Assembly (NCBI RefSeq): GCF_003259955.1
Contig: NZ_QLMK01000007.1
Coordinates: forward strand, 1-64,000
DNA from: Falsochrobactrum ovis
GTDB lineage: Bacteria > Pseudomonadota > Alphaproteobacteria > Rhizobiales > Rhizobiaceae
Length of the DNA: 64,000 nucleotides
Direction of reading: 5' to 3'
The notes under the pieces are model-generated. The model worked only from the letters and a program-made list of their open reading frames with translations, ran no database searches and was not told where the DNA came from. Position numbers and translations under genes: made by a program. The first letter of the stretch is position 1. The number at the start of each line of letters is the position of its first letter. Positions 18,622 through 28,282 of the stretch are shown one piece after another.

Positions 18622-18793
18622 GTGCAAGGGCGCTTTTTTCTGTCAGCTCAGAGCTGGAGTTAATCCGAATTCCGGCCGATAAATATCGCCGAAACCAAAT
18701 TGGCTTTCATGAGAAGATGAACACATCCATGCGCTTCTATAGCGCCAAGTTTGCGTTTTGACTATGTCTGACAGACAGTGGAGTTAATTAAAG

Positions 18794-19825
18794 CTACTCT
18801 GCCGACTTCCAGCGCCGCCCACTGGTTGAAACTTCGAACAGGGAAGGGAAACGGGCGAATGCTGACAATCCGGCAAGGGCTGCAAGTTGATATGTTATAA
18901 CGTGAACGGGGATGTCCTGCACGATTAAGCGGTGAGGGGCTTTATCATCAAATGCTGCACGGAATGAGCCCGATTTAAGCGCAGGCAAAATGCGCTGTGG
19001 GATACCGCCGGAAAGATAGACACCGCCCTGCGCCATGAAAACGAGTGCTAGATCTCCGGCAAGCCGTCCTAGATAAGTCACAAAAAGATCAAGCGTTTCA
19101 ATGGCCTGTGGATTGCTTTTATCCAGCCCCGCATCGGTAATAGCGGCGGGCGTGTCAAGTTCGGGGGTGACCTTATCTGCAGCACAGATTGCACGATAAA
19201 GATTGCGTAAGCCGCGCCCGCAAAGAATTTGCTCTGCGGCAACGCGCCCTTCGATACGCTCAATATGCGGGAAAATTTCATAGTCCCGCTGTGATCTCGG
19301 CCCGATATCTACATGGCCTCCTTCACCGGGTACGGGAAGCCATGTTTTTTGGGTGCGAATAAGTCCTGCAACGCCAAGACCGGTCCCAGGCCCCAGCACG
19401 ACGCGGGTTGCCGTTAGTTCTTCGCTCCGTCCACCGATTTGCTCGAGATGTTCTGGCGAAAGTGAAACAATGGCCAGCGCCTGTGCCTCGAAGTCATTAA
19501 GCACTGTGACATCTTTGAAGCCGAGATTGCTGATAAGTTGCCGAGGGCGCACTACCCATGGTGAATTGGTGAGATCGATTTCATCACTGTCAACCGGACC
19601 GGCAACTGCAAGAATAGCAGTGCGGGGCATGACGGAAGCGTGATCGAGCACTGTTTGCTGAATTGCTGCATCAATCGTCGGAAAATCCGCAGTTTGAACA
19701 ATCGGGAAATGTTGCGGGTCAATATTTCTATCAACGAGAAGAGCAAAGCGCGCATTGGTGCCGCCAATATCGCCCACGAGGACGGGGAATTCGAAGAGAT
19801 GTTCATCGTCTTTCGTGGCGTGCAT
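18794..19825 (-). CDS. glk: Glucokinase
   Basis: 343 residues of the bacterial ATP-dependent glucokinase family, which phosphorylates glucose to glucose-6-phosphate. The phosphate-binding DIGGTNAR is at 19-26, the second nucleotide loop [13 protein letters not shown] near 142-154, and [10 protein letters not shown] with the substrate-binding Glu/His follows. mgsA lies 44 bases upstream on the same strand, putting glucose entry and the methylglyoxal bypass in one likely transcript. Confidence 0.95.
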   Translation of the reverse strand: MHATKDDEHLFEFPVLVGDIGGTNARFALLVDRNIDPQHFPIVQTADFPTIDAAIQQTVLDHASVMPRTAILAVAGPVDSDEIDLTNSPWVVRPRQLISNLGFKDVTVLNDFEAQALAIVSLSPEHLEQIGGRSEELTATRVVLGPGTGLGVAGLIRTQKTWLPVPGEGGHVDIGPRSQRDYEIFPHIERIEGRVAAEQILCGRGLRNLYRAICAADKVTPELDTPAAITDAGLDKSNPQAIETLDLFVTYLGRLAGDLALVFMAQGGVYLSGGIPQRILPALKSGSFRAAFDDKAPHRLIVQDIPVHVITYQLAALAGLSAFARFPSLFEVSTSGRRWKSAE

Positions 19826-19869
19826 CGGTCGTTCCTGCTGCTATTGTTTTGGAAGTTTATGCGGTCTTG

Positions 19870-20268
19870 TTAGCGGTCAAGCGCTTTGATCAGTCTTTCG
19901 GCGGTGGCGCGGTTCAATGCCATAGGAATATCGTAAACGCTGCCCAACCGTGTGAGCGCTTTGACGTCTACGTCGTGCGGGAGTGGGGAAAGCGGATCAA
20001 TAAAAAAGATGAGAGCTTGGACCGTACCTTCTGCGATCATGGCGCCGATTTGCTGATCGCCTCCGAGCGGCCCGCTTTTCACAAGGTGAATATTCAAGGA
20101 AGGGCAGGCTTCACTAATTAGACTGCCGGTTGTGCCTGTCGCCACAATCGCAAAATTTGATAAAGCCTGTTCGTGCATGCGCGCAAAAGCGACCATGTCA
20201 TCCTTTTTAAGGTCATGGGCGATCAACGCTATGCGAGTACCATTTTCCATTTTTGACAACCTTGTCAT
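19870..20268 (-). CDS. mgsA: Methylglyoxal synthase
   Basis: 132 residues. It converts dihydroxyacetone phosphate to methylglyoxal and phosphate, relieving sugar-phosphate stress. The core is complete: [22 protein letters not shown] (phosphate-binding loop), [13 protein letters not shown] with the catalytic Asp, and [15 protein letters not shown]. Two starts are possible: ATG 20268 or ATG 20250 (MENGTRIAL); neither has a strong Shine-Dalgarno. It lies directly before glk on the same strand. Confidence 0.94.
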   Translation of the reverse strand: MTRLSKMENGTRIALIAHDLKKDDMVAFARMHEQALSNFAIVATGTTGSLISEACPSLNIHLVKSGPLGGDQQIGAMIAEGTVQALIFFIDPLSPLPHDVDVKALTRLGSVYDIPMALNRATAERLIKALDR

Positions 20269-20311
20269 TTATCTTAGGCCGTGTTCCGTCTCTGTGAATT
20301 ATCTCAATATT

Positions 20312-21247
20312 TCATTGCGCGCCATATGTCACGTCAGCAATTGATTCTGGTCCTGGTCCTTTCAATACAGCAGCACAGCTTTTAGGCAGGTCAGATATCA
20401 TGACTGTTTTTGGTTTTTTCGGGGGTTTTGAAGGCTTGGTAGGCGTCCAAGGTTCGTCGGTAAACCACCAAGCAAGCGAGCTGTCACAGCCATCGCCAGG
20501 GGCTACTTTGTCCTGTGGTTTGCATTGATTTGAGCCATCCAAACAGCGAAGCCGAATATGAAAATGGTAGTGATGACCCCAATAGGGCCTGATCTTTCTG
20601 AGCCAGCTTCTATCGCCTTTGACGGTGTCACAAAGCTGTTTTTTGATGCCGGGATGAACGAAAATACGTTCTACCTCCGGATAACTTGCCGCATGTCTGA
20701 TTAAAGCTGTGCGACTTGCAGTCCATTTTTTCGGGTCAACATAGAGCGAATCTTTGGCAAGCATTGAAACCGCAGATACGGATTCGCGCTCCGCATCGGT
20801 AAAGCGCCTTTCGGGCATCGGAGTTAGCCAAATATCAGCGTCAAGGCCTATTTGGTGCGAAGCGTGACCGGTTAACATGGGGCCGCCGCGCGGTTGAGAA
20901 ATATCGCCAATCAGCAAACCGGGCCAGCCATCCTTTGCTGCATCGCGTGACAGTTTTTCGAGTAGGGCAATAGTGCGCGGATGCCCCCAGCGCCGATTAC
21001 GCGAAAGCCGCATGACCTGCCAATTTGGGCCATCGGTTGCAATTGCCACCCCGCCGGCGAGGCAGCCTTTGGAATAAAAGCCAATTGATTGTGGCTTTTT
21101 GGCTAATACGGGAAATGCCTGAGCACCAAATGCTTCTTTGGCTGGCATATCCTTTGCCTGCGCGAATTGATGAGGCAAGAGGGCGAGCGTCAGGGATAAT
21201 GCGAAAGCAAATCGTTGCCAAAAGCGAAAGGAGTTATTCTTAGACAT
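20312..21247 (-). CDS. mepA: Penicillin-insensitive murein endopeptidase
   Basis: 311 residues. MepA is a periplasmic zinc (LAS-type) endopeptidase cutting D-Ala-meso-DAP cross-links in peptidoglycan. A signal peptide (FAFALSLTLALLPHQFAQA) precedes the mature part. Metal-binding motifs are GHASHQIGLDADIW (H...D) and HHYHFHIR; CLAGG and GDGCDSSLAWW with conserved cysteines are present. A basic, Pro/Lys-rich segment (TPTKPSKPPKKPKT) precedes the C terminus. I used ATG 21247, preceded by GGAG, in place of a TTG two codons earlier. Confidence 0.94.
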   Translation of the reverse strand: MSKNNSFRFWQRFAFALSLTLALLPHQFAQAKDMPAKEAFGAQAFPVLAKKPQSIGFYSKGCLAGGVAIATDGPNWQVMRLSRNRRWGHPRTIALLEKLSRDAAKDGWPGLLIGDISQPRGGPMLTGHASHQIGLDADIWLTPMPERRFTDAERESVSAVSMLAKDSLYVDPKKWTASRTALIRHAASYPEVERIFVHPGIKKQLCDTVKGDRSWLRKIRPYWGHHYHFHIRLRCLDGSNQCKPQDKVAPGDGCDSSLAWWFTDEPWTPTKPSKPPKKPKTVMISDLPKSCAAVLKGPGPESIADVTYGAQ

Positions 21248-21322
21248 CGGCAAACTCCGATACGAGCTTCACGAATCATAAAGCAATTTGGGAAGTATGC
21301 TTTCACGAAAGCCAAACGACAA

Positions 21323-22192
21323 TCAGCGCCAATTCGCATTGTTCCACATGGCAGAAAGTGCGATTCTATAGTCGGGATAGATAAAATCATATCCTAGGCT
21401 TTTGAGCCGCTGGTTGGAGACGCGTTTGTTCTCGCCGTAAAAGGAGCGAGCCATAGGACTCATTTCGGCGCGTTCAAAAGGTATTTCCTCTGGCGGTGTC
21501 ACTGCCATGAGCTGTGCTGCATAAGTGACAACATCTTGAGGCGGAGTGGGTTCGTTGTCGGTGACGTTAAAGATGCCAGCAGCACCTCGCGCGGATAGGA
21601 ACTGGAGTGCGCCGGCAATATCATCAACATGGATTCGATTAAATATCTGGCCGTTTTTAACAATGCGCCGGGCCGTCCCGCGCTCTAAATTAATGAAAGC
21701 ATTCCGTCCGGGGCCGTAGATTCCAGACAGGCGTAAACGGGCAACGGGTAGGTCAAACCGTTGGCCTAATGCCTCCCAGGCCTGTTCTGCTTGCAGACGT
21801 TCAATCGAACGAGACGATATGGGATTGCACGGTGTGTCTTCATCTACCCAATGACCTTTATGGTCACCATAGACGCCCACTGTCGAGAGATAACCGATCC
21901 ATTTGATGTTGTTTTCTGGGCGAGTGAGCGCCGATTCAACCACGGGAAGGGCAGGGTCGCCGTTTTTTTGCGGTGCAATTGACACCACAATATGGGACGC
22001 ATCTGAAAGCGCTTCTAAGAGATCTGGCTGGAGAGTTTCTCCATTGAATAATATTGGCGTGATGCCAGCCTTCTTAAGGGATGCAAAATTTTCAGTACTG
22101 CGGGTCGTGCCGATGATCGATTGAGATTTATCTGCGATGAGGCGCGCGAAAGCTAAAGCAGAATAACCCGCGCCTAACAAGAAAATGCGCAT
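21323..22192 (-). CDS. NAD(P)-binding epimerase/dehydratase-like protein (SDR family)
   Basis: 289 residues. An extended-SDR Rossmann protein: MRIFLLGAGYSALAFARL at the N terminus (GxGxxA-type loop), YLSTVGVYGDHKGHWVDE in the middle and RLSGIYGPGRNAF. The classical YxxxK is not obvious, so catalytic activity is uncertain. The ATG at 22192 overlaps the queG stop region (queG ends at 22194), with GGAGG inside the end of queG serving as its ribosome-binding site, so queG and this gene are translationally coupled. The substrate is unknown. Confidence 0.87.
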   Translation of the reverse strand: MRIFLLGAGYSALAFARLIADKSQSIIGTTRSTENFASLKKAGITPILFNGETLQPDLLEALSDASHIVVSIAPQKNGDPALPVVESALTRPENNIKWIGYLSTVGVYGDHKGHWVDEDTPCNPISSRSIERLQAEQAWEALGQRFDLPVARLRLSGIYGPGRNAFINLERGTARRIVKNGQIFNRIHVDDIAGALQFLSARGAAGIFNVTDNEPTPPQDVVTYAAQLMAVTPPEEIPFERAEMSPMARSFYGENKRVSNQRLKSLGYDFIYPDYRIALSAMWNNANWR

Positions 22193-22193
22193 A

Positions 22194-23336
22194 TTATGCC
22201 TCCATATCCCATTCCGCACGGACGGCGGGGTCGTCCTCAAGTGGCTGATAGAATTTTCGCAGCTCTAAGATGCGTTGACGAGTCCCAAGTTGTTGCAATG
22301 CCCATATGGCTGCGCCGCGAACCACTGGGGCTGGATCCTCTAATAATTGCTCAATTAATGGCAGCAGTGATGGATCGTTGGAATTTCCAGCTGCGATCAG
22401 AGTATTTCGAATGAAACGGTCGCGGCCAATGCGCTTTACCGGAGAGGCGGAAAAAAAACGACGGAAAGCCGCATCATCCAGCTGTAATAATTCAGCGATG
22501 CGAGGCGATTTTAGATCATCCCGCGCGATAAGTTTCATTTCGCTTGCAGCCTGTGCAAACTTGTTCCACGGACAGGCGGCAAGGCAATCGTCGCAGCCAT
22601 AAATCCGATTACCCATTGCTTTACGAAAATGAGACGGAATGGGACCTTTATTCTCGATTGTAAGATATGAAATACAGCGGCGTGCATCAATTTGATAGGG
22701 CGCGGGAAACGCATCAGTAGGGCATGCATTTAAGCAAGCGCGGCATGATCCGCAGTGATCGCGCTCTTCATCATCTGGTGGAATCTTTGCCGTGGTGAAG
22801 ATCGAGCCGAGGAAGAACCAGGACCCCAATTCGCGGCTGACAAGATTGGTATGTTTGCCTTGCCAACCCAAGCCAGCCGATTGGGCCAGCGGTTTTTCCA
22901 TGACGGGTGCGGTGTCGACAAAAACCTTTACATTCTCACCGGCGCGGGCCGCAAAGCGGCTGGCAATATGCTTGAGTTTGCCCTTGATGATATCGTGATA
23001 ATCGCGATTTTGTGCGTAAACAGAAATCGCTGCCCGGTCTTTCTGTTCCAGAATAGCGCTGGGATCATGCTGGGGGCCATAATTCATTGCCAGCATCATA
23101 ATGGAGCGGACTTCTGGCCAAAGTTCACGCGGATTGGACCGGCGCAGCTCGGTTTCTTCCATCCACTCCATATCAGCGTGATGACCTGCGGCTATATATT
23201 GACGCAGATGCTGGGGAGCATGCGGAATCCGGTCAGGTGTCGTGAAGGCGACAGCATCGAAACCCACCGCTTTTGCTTCTTCGATCAGAAAGCGTTTGAG
23301 CCGAAGTTCCTTTGGATTAGAAATCGAGGTCGCCAT
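22194..23336 (-). CDS. queG: Epoxyqueuosine reductase QueG
   Basis: 380 residues. QueG is the cobalamin-dependent iron-sulfur enzyme that makes queuosine in tRNA from epoxyqueuosine. The putative catalytic Asp is in FVDTAPV (Asp141). Cluster ligands are C195, C198, C201, C205 (CGSCRACLNACP) and C221, C248, C251, C255 (CDDCLAACPW). A HEAT-like C-terminal repeat (LLEDPAPVVRGAAIWAL) is present, as in the family. It overlaps the end of the upstream gst gene by 20 bases and touches the epimerase gene downstream: a three-gene unit. Confidence 0.96.
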   Translation of the reverse strand: MATSISNPKELRLKRFLIEEAKAVGFDAVAFTTPDRIPHAPQHLRQYIAAGHHADMEWMEETELRRSNPRELWPEVRSIMMLAMNYGPQHDPSAILEQKDRAAISVYAQNRDYHDIIKGKLKHIASRFAARAGENVKVFVDTAPVMEKPLAQSAGLGWQGKHTNLVSRELGSWFFLGSIFTTAKIPPDDEERDHCGSCRACLNACPTDAFPAPYQIDARRCISYLTIENKGPIPSHFRKAMGNRIYGCDDCLAACPWNKFAQAASEMKLIARDDLKSPRIAELLQLDDAAFRRFFSASPVKRIGRDRFIRNTLIAAGNSNDPSLLPLIEQLLEDPAPVVRGAAIWALQQLGTRQRILELRKFYQPLEDDPAVRAEWDMEA

Positions 23337-24009
23337 AATGGGCCACCGGAGCTAGGCCACGCACGCGCTCAGCCAGTAAGGGACGGAATGATGGGCGCGA
23401 CTTCATTCGCATATACCAGTCGCGCGCGGCACGGGTGTCGTTCCATTCGATTTCGCCCAGATAATCGAGTACGGAAATAGCCGATGCTGCGGCCATATCT
23501 GCATAGCTGGGATAATTGCCGCCGAGCCAATCGCGTGTCGCGGCAAGCCAGTCGACATATTTCATATGTTGGCGAATATTGTTGCGCGCTGCGCGTATGG
23601 CGGTCGAATCGGGTGCGCTGCCGCCAAATTCGGCAGACATTTGCAATTTGAATACACGCTCACGTGCAATGTGTCGCGTCACCTCATTTTCGAACTTGAT
23701 AAGAAACCAATCAACCAGACGGCGCACTTCCGCGCGTTCGATCGGGCTTTCTGGGAGAAGCCGACGGTTACGCTTGAGCGCGCCCCGCGTTTCATCCAGA
23801 TATTCTGCGATAACCGTGGCGCCAACCACCGGAACATCGCGCTCTGCAAGCAATACGGGCAGGGTCGCAGCAGGGTTTAGGGCGAGAAACTCCTTGCGGC
23901 GTGACCACGGGCGCTCCTCAATCATTTCTGCTTCGACGTCATATTCACCGAGAATCAACCGCACATAGCGCGAGCCGGAAGACATGGGATGATGAAAAAG
24001 CGTTAGCAT
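23317..24009 (-). CDS. Glutathione S-transferase family protein
   Basis: 230 residues. A thioredoxin-fold N-terminal domain (MLTLFHHPMSSGSRYVRLIL, with Ser in the catalytic position region; NPAATLPVLL with the cis-Pro loop; VIAEYLDET for the gamma-glutamyl site) is followed by an all-helical C-terminal domain. The substrate is unknown. ATG 24009 gives the expected GST N terminus; an upstream TTG at 24036 would add nine residues with no better ribosome-binding site. It is the first gene of the gst-queG-epimerase unit. Confidence 0.88.
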   Translation of the reverse strand: MLTLFHHPMSSGSRYVRLILGEYDVEAEMIEERPWSRRKEFLALNPAATLPVLLAERDVPVVGATVIAEYLDETRGALKRNRRLLPESPIERAEVRRLVDWFLIKFENEVTRHIARERVFKLQMSAEFGGSAPDSTAIRAARNNIRQHMKYVDWLAATRDWLGGNYPSYADMAAASAISVLDYLGEIEWNDTRAARDWYMRMKSRPSFRPLLAERVRGLAPVAHYGDLDF

Positions 24010-24257
24010 AATCGACGCGGTACTTTCGACTGACAAGCTTTAATTGATCTGCGTAGAGGGTTCATATGGCGTTCGCCTATCTATCAGGCTATTTCTGTGC
24101 CAGCGATTCGAGACACCTCAACGGAATGTTTAGTCTATAAGGGCTATAGTTGCGCGAGACAAGCAATCGCTTGGGGCTAAGTTATGATCGTAAATCCCCA
24201 ACGGGCGGTCCGATTCATTCGTTCACATTATATTCGCATCTCCAAGGTATTGTCTTC

Positions 24258-25064
24258 ATGGATGTTATAAAATTACTCGAAGCTGGCTTTCTGGGGCTGA
24301 TTGAGGGTCTAACTGAATTCATCCCGGTTTCTTCCACAGGTCATTTGCTGCTTATCGGCCATTTTTTGGGCTTTGAATCGACCGGCAAGACGTTTGAAGT
24401 ATTGATTCAGCTTGGCGCAATACTTGCAATCCTGACAGTTTATTCGGCACGTTTGATCAAAATAGCTCGGGATTTTCCACAAGATGCCCGTACTCGCCGC
24501 TTCGTAGGTGGAATATTACTTGCTTTCCTGCCCGCCGCAATAATTGGAGCAATGGCGCATGGATTTATCAAAAGTGTGCTTTTTGAAACGCCGATGCTGA
24601 TTTGTATCATGCTAATTCTGGGCGGTTTTATCCTATTATGGGTGGATCAGCTGGATTTGAAACCGCGCTATAAGAATGTGATGGATTATCCGCTGCCAAT
24701 TTGTCTTGCCATTGGGTTTTTCCAGTGTTTAGCGATGGTGCCGGGCGTTTCTCGTTCTGGTTCAACCATTGTCGGGGCGCTATTGATGGGGGCGGATAAA
24801 CGATCTGCGGCAGAATTTTCATTTTTTCTTGCCATGCCGACTATGGCAGGCGCGTTCGCGTATGATCTTTATAAAAACCACAAAATGCTTTCGTTTAACG
24901 ATGGGGCGATGATTGTGGTGGGCTTCATCATGGCATTTATTTCTGGCGTATTCGTGGTGCGTTATCTGCTGGATTATGTCTCACGCCATGGTTTCAAGCT
25001 CTTCGCCTGGTGGCGGTTAATCGTCGGGGCCGTAGGCATGGCTGCCTTGCTCGTCTGGGGCTGA
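24258..25064 (+). CDS. uppP: Undecaprenyl-diphosphate phosphatase
   Basis: 268 residues, normal for UppP/BacA. This polytopic inner-membrane phosphatase recycles the lipid carrier for peptidoglycan synthesis; overexpression gives bacitracin resistance in other species. The two active-site motifs are present: [17 protein letters not shown] near the N terminus and [10 protein letters not shown] in the middle. Hydrophobic segments run the full length. The open frame extends 36 codons upstream, but ATG 24258 ([10 protein letters not shown]) matches the family start. Confidence 0.95.
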   Translation: MDVIKLLEAGFLGLIEGLTEFIPVSSTGHLLLIGHFLGFESTGKTFEVLIQLGAILAILTVYSARLIKIARDFPQDARTRRFVGGILLAFLPAAIIGAMAHGFIKSVLFETPMLICIMLILGGFILLWVDQLDLKPRYKNVMDYPLPICLAIGFFQCLAMVPGVSRSGSTIVGALLMGADKRSAAEFSFFLAMPTMAGAFAYDLYKNHKMLSFNDGAMIVVGFIMAFISGVFVVRYLLDYVSRHGFKLFAWWRLIVGAVGMAALLVWG

Positions 25065-25074
25065 TGATAGATAC

Positions 25075-25098
25075 AAAAAAGGGGCCTTTTGGCCCCTT
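25075..25098 (-). terminator. Terminator between convergent uppP and the NDUFA9-like gene
   Basis: A perfect 8-bp stem (AAGGGGCC/GGCCCCTT) with a TTTT loop. On the minus strand it is followed by six T, so it is an intrinsic terminator for the minus-strand gene; uppP transcripts would also meet the hairpin. Confidence 0.85.
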
Positions 25099-25116
25099 AA
25101 GCTTAATCCTTTTAAC

Positions 25117-26103
25117 CTAGGCAGTCTCGGTCTTGGTATATTGCCCGGCAAGGCGATAGCGCCACAGATAGGCGGGAATGATTGCATCAATGGTTTTGGG
25201 TGTGATGCCCATGGCTTGCAAAGTGCGACCTTCACGGATGGCTTGCTCTGAAACCACATTGTCAGATTTCAGCAGGGTCACCTGATCATTGGTGAGGATC
25301 GGATTGGGCAGTAAACCGAGAATAGAAGCCTGAACGCGCGCCGCCCACCAGGGCAGCGAGATGATGCTGCGCTTACGTCCAATCACGCGCAACATGCTTT
25401 GCAAGAGCTCGGTAAAGTCTTCGACATCCGGGCCGCCCAGTTCATAAATCTGGCCGGTTTGGAGTTCGCCCGACACGGATTTGGCGATTGCCTCTGCAAC
25501 ATCACATACATATACCGGCTGGAACTTCGTTTTGCCGCCACCGATGACGAACAAGAATGGAGAGAAGCGCGCCAGATTGGCGAAGCGGTTAAAGAAGCGA
25601 TCTTCGGAGCCGAAAATAACTGATGGTCTAAGAATTACCGCTTCGGGAAGCGCTGTTAAAACGGCTTTTTCGCCTTCAGCCTTTGTGCGTGCGTAATCAG
25701 AGGCAGAATTCGCATCGGCCCCGATCGCAGAAAGATGGGTTAAACGAAGACCGGCTGCTTTGGTAGCCTCTGCGATATTTTTTGCTCCAAGTACATGGAC
25801 ATTGGAGAAGCGTTGCTTTCCACTTTCAGCAAGAATACCAACCAGATTGATAACGTGATCAGAGCCTATAACGGCGCGATCTACTGACCAGCGATGGCGA
25901 ATATTCGCTTGCACCATCTGAATTTGGCCGACTTCCCCTAGGGGCTGCATATAATAAGCGATTTCCGGCCTACGCACGGCAACGCGTACTCGATAGCCAC
26001 GTTTGGTGAGCGCGGCTACAACCGCGCGTCCGACAAAGCCAGAGCCGCCGAAAACAGTGACCAATTTTGGCCTGTTATGAACTTCATTCGGTTCGGTCTG
26101 CAT
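25117..26103 (-). CDS. Complex I NDUFA9 subunit-like protein (atypical SDR)
   Basis: 328 residues. The N-terminal Rossmann loop is VFGGSGFVGRAVV, followed by HVLGAKNIAEATK, HLSAIGAD and YARTKAEGE (YxxxK-like). This matches the atypical short-chain dehydrogenase family of the NDUFA9 accessory subunit of NADH dehydrogenase, widespread in alphaproteobacteria. The role in bacteria is thought to be in complex I or membrane redox biology. ATG 26103 follows AGGAG at 6 bases; an upstream TTG adds six residues. Confidence 0.9.
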   Translation of the reverse strand: MQTEPNEVHNRPKLVTVFGGSGFVGRAVVAALTKRGYRVRVAVRRPEIAYYMQPLGEVGQIQMVQANIRHRWSVDRAVIGSDHVINLVGILAESGKQRFSNVHVLGAKNIAEATKAAGLRLTHLSAIGADANSASDYARTKAEGEKAVLTALPEAVILRPSVIFGSEDRFFNRFANLARFSPFLFVIGGGKTKFQPVYVCDVAEAIAKSVSGELQTGQIYELGGPDVEDFTELLQSMLRVIGRKRSIISLPWWAARVQASILGLLPNPILTNDQVTLLKSDNVVSEQAIREGRTLQAMGITPKTIDAIIPAYLWRYRLAGQYTKTETA

Positions 26104-26294
26104 TCTCAACTCCTGAATCAATGCGGATCGCGCCCTGAAATCGTGACTCGGACGCTGTTTTCTGAAGTTGATTTAATGCTTTTTGCTCGCAAGGCAAAGA
26201 GACTTGTTGTCACTATTCAGTTTAACACTGCTTTTCAGCCATGAAACGTGCAATAGCTCTTTGAGTTTTGGCTGGTAACTGGTAAATCGCGCGT

Positions 26295-28103
26295 ATGAGC
26301 ACTCCACTTGACCATATTCGTAACTTTTCGATTGTCGCACATATCGATCACGGGAAATCGACTCTTGCCGATCGCCTCATTCAAATGACAGGCGGGCTTC
26401 AGTCGCGCGAGATGAAGGATCAGATCCTTGACTCGATGGATATTGAACGTGAACGCGGCATCACTATCAAGGCGCAAACCGTTCGCCTGAGCTATAAGGC
26501 GAAGGACGGCGAGACTTATATTCTCAATCTGATCGACACACCGGGGCATGTGGACTTCGCCTATGAAGTTTCGCGTTCGCTTGCAGCGTGTGAAGGTTCG
26601 CTGCTGGTCGTTGACGCCTCGCAGGGCGTCGAAGCGCAAACCCTTGCCAATGTCTATCAAGCGATCGACAACAATCACGAGATTGTTGTTGTCCTGAACA
26701 AAGTAGACCTGCCGGCGGCAGAGCCTGAGCGCGTCAAGCAGCAGGTTGAAGAGGTGATCGGCATTGATGCCACAGATGCGGTGGAAATCTCCGCAAAGAC
26801 CGGCATGGGTATTGAGGACGTGCTGGAAGCGATTGTCCAGCAGCTGCCCGCACCACAAGAAGGCGATCGCAATGCACCGCTCAAAGCGATGCTGGTTGAT
26901 AGCTGGTATGATTCTTATCTTGGCGTAATTGTTCTTGTGCGCGTCATTGATGGTGTTCTCAAGAAGGGCCAGACCATCCGTATGATGGGGACTGGTGCTA
27001 AATATCCGGTTGAACGTACCGGTGTATTTACGCCAAAAATGCTCCAGGTGGACGAACTTGGACCGGGAGAGTTGGGTTTCATTACTGCTTCGATCAAAGA
27101 AGTAGCGGATACGCGTGTTGGTGATACGATTACCGAAGAGCGCCGGCCGACCCAAGATATGCTGCCGGGCTTTAAGCCAGCGCAGCCGGTTGTATTCTGT
27201 GGTCTGTTTCCTGTTGATGCGGCGGATTTTGAAGATCTGCGTGCAGCGATGGGTAAGCTGCGTCTTAATGATGCGTCTTTTTCCTATGAAATGGAAACGT
27301 CTGCGGCTCTAGGCTTTGGTTTCCGCTGCGGCTTTCTTGGCCTGTTGCATCTTGAAATCATTCAGGAACGGCTCGAACGTGAGTTTAATCTTGATCTCAT
27401 CACGACAGCTCCGTCTGTGGTCTATCGTCTGCAAATGACCGATGGCACCGAAAAAGAGCTGCACAATCCGGCGGATATGCCAGATGTGGTGAAAATCGCT
27501 TCGATCCAGGAACCGTGGATCCGTGCGACCGTCATGACGCCTGATGACTATTTGGGTGCAATCATTAAGCTTTGTCAGGAGAGGCGGGGTATTCAGGTTG
27601 ACTTGTCCTATGTCGGCCCACGTGCGCTGCTGACTTATGATCTGCCGCTGAACGAAGTTGTTTTTGACTTCTATGATCGGTTGAAGTCGATCTCGAAGGG
27701 ATATGCTTCATTCGACTACGCGCTTTCCGAATATCGCGAAGGCGATCTTGTAAAGATGTCTATTCTGGTTAACGAAGAGCCGGTCGATGCTTTGTCGATG
27801 CTGGTTCACCGTTCTGCCGCCGAAAAACGCGGTCGTGTTCTTTGCGAAAAACTGAAAGAGCTTATTCCGCAGCATATGTTCAAAATCCCGATTCAGGCCG
27901 CTATTGGCGGGCGAATCGTTGCGCGTGAAACCATTTCGGCTCTGCGTAAGGACGTGACGGCAAAATGTTATGGCGGTGACGTCTCACGTAAGCGCAAACT
28001 TCTGGAGAAGCAGAAGGAAGGTAAAAAGCGGATGCGGCAGTTTGGCCGGGTTGAGATCCCGCAAGAAGCCTTCATCCAAGCCCTCAAAATGGGTGATGAC
28101 TGA
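26295..28103 (+). CDS. lepA: Elongation factor 4 (LepA)
   Basis: 602 residues. LepA is a ribosome-associated GTPase influencing translation and ribosome assembly. G1 is AHIDHGKST (15-23), G3 is DTPGHVDF, and G4 is NKVDLP; the LepA-specific C-terminal domain ([19 protein letters not shown]) is complete. The length is normal. The long antisense frame at 26235-27155 is a shadow of its codon pattern. It ends in a terminator. Confidence 0.98.
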   Translation: MSTPLDHIRNFSIVAHIDHGKSTLADRLIQMTGGLQSREMKDQILDSMDIERERGITIKAQTVRLSYKAKDGETYILNLIDTPGHVDFAYEVSRSLAACEGSLLVVDASQGVEAQTLANVYQAIDNNHEIVVVLNKVDLPAAEPERVKQQVEEVIGIDATDAVEISAKTGMGIEDVLEAIVQQLPAPQEGDRNAPLKAMLVDSWYDSYLGVIVLVRVIDGVLKKGQTIRMMGTGAKYPVERTGVFTPKMLQVDELGPGELGFITASIKEVADTRVGDTITEERRPTQDMLPGFKPAQPVVFCGLFPVDAADFEDLRAAMGKLRLNDASFSYEMETSAALGFGFRCGFLGLLHLEIIQERLEREFNLDLITTAPSVVYRLQMTDGTEKELHNPADMPDVVKIASIQEPWIRATVMTPDDYLGAIIKLCQERRGIQVDLSYVGPRALLTYDLPLNEVVFDFYDRLKSISKGYASFDYALSEYREGDLVKMSILVNEEPVDALSMLVHRSAAEKRGRVLCEKLKELIPQHMFKIPIQAAIGGRIVARETISALRKDVTAKCYGGDVSRKRKLLEKQKEGKKRMRQFGRVEIPQEAFIQALKMGDD

Positions 28104-28112
28104 TCGAACTAT

Positions 28113-28137
28113 GAGGCGCTTCGGCGCCTCTTTTCTT
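28113..28137 (+). terminator. Terminator of lepA
   Basis: A perfect 7-bp stem GAGGCGC/GCGCCTC with a TTCG tetraloop, then TTTTCTTT, nine bases after the lepA stop codon. Confidence 0.88.
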
Positions 28138-28247
28138 TCGGTAAGATGCTTTTTGATGGTTTTAGAAAGTCGCATAATCACCACATAAGCGGGTCGCTAG
28201 GCCCAGAATAGGTGAGATGATATTGGGAGACTCAGATCAGATAGAAG

Positions 28248-28273
28248 AAAAACCCGCAATTAGCGGGTTTTTT
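28248..28273. terminator. Terminator of rmuC (bidirectional)
   Basis: AAAAACCCGC-AATTA-GCGGGTTTTTT: an 8-10 bp stem with T-runs on both strands, ten bases beyond the rmuC stop codon. Confidence 0.85.
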
Positions 28274-28282
28274 GGTCATCTT

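Noticed and set aside
22755-23480. 241-codon open frame antisense to queG
   Set aside because: Shadow frame; queG with all eight cluster cysteines lies on the other strand.
26235-27155. 306-codon open frame antisense to lepA
   Set aside because: It lies wholly over the conserved lepA coding sequence apart from the start; composition (His, Asn, Arg rich) is that of a codon-pattern shadow and it has no domain.
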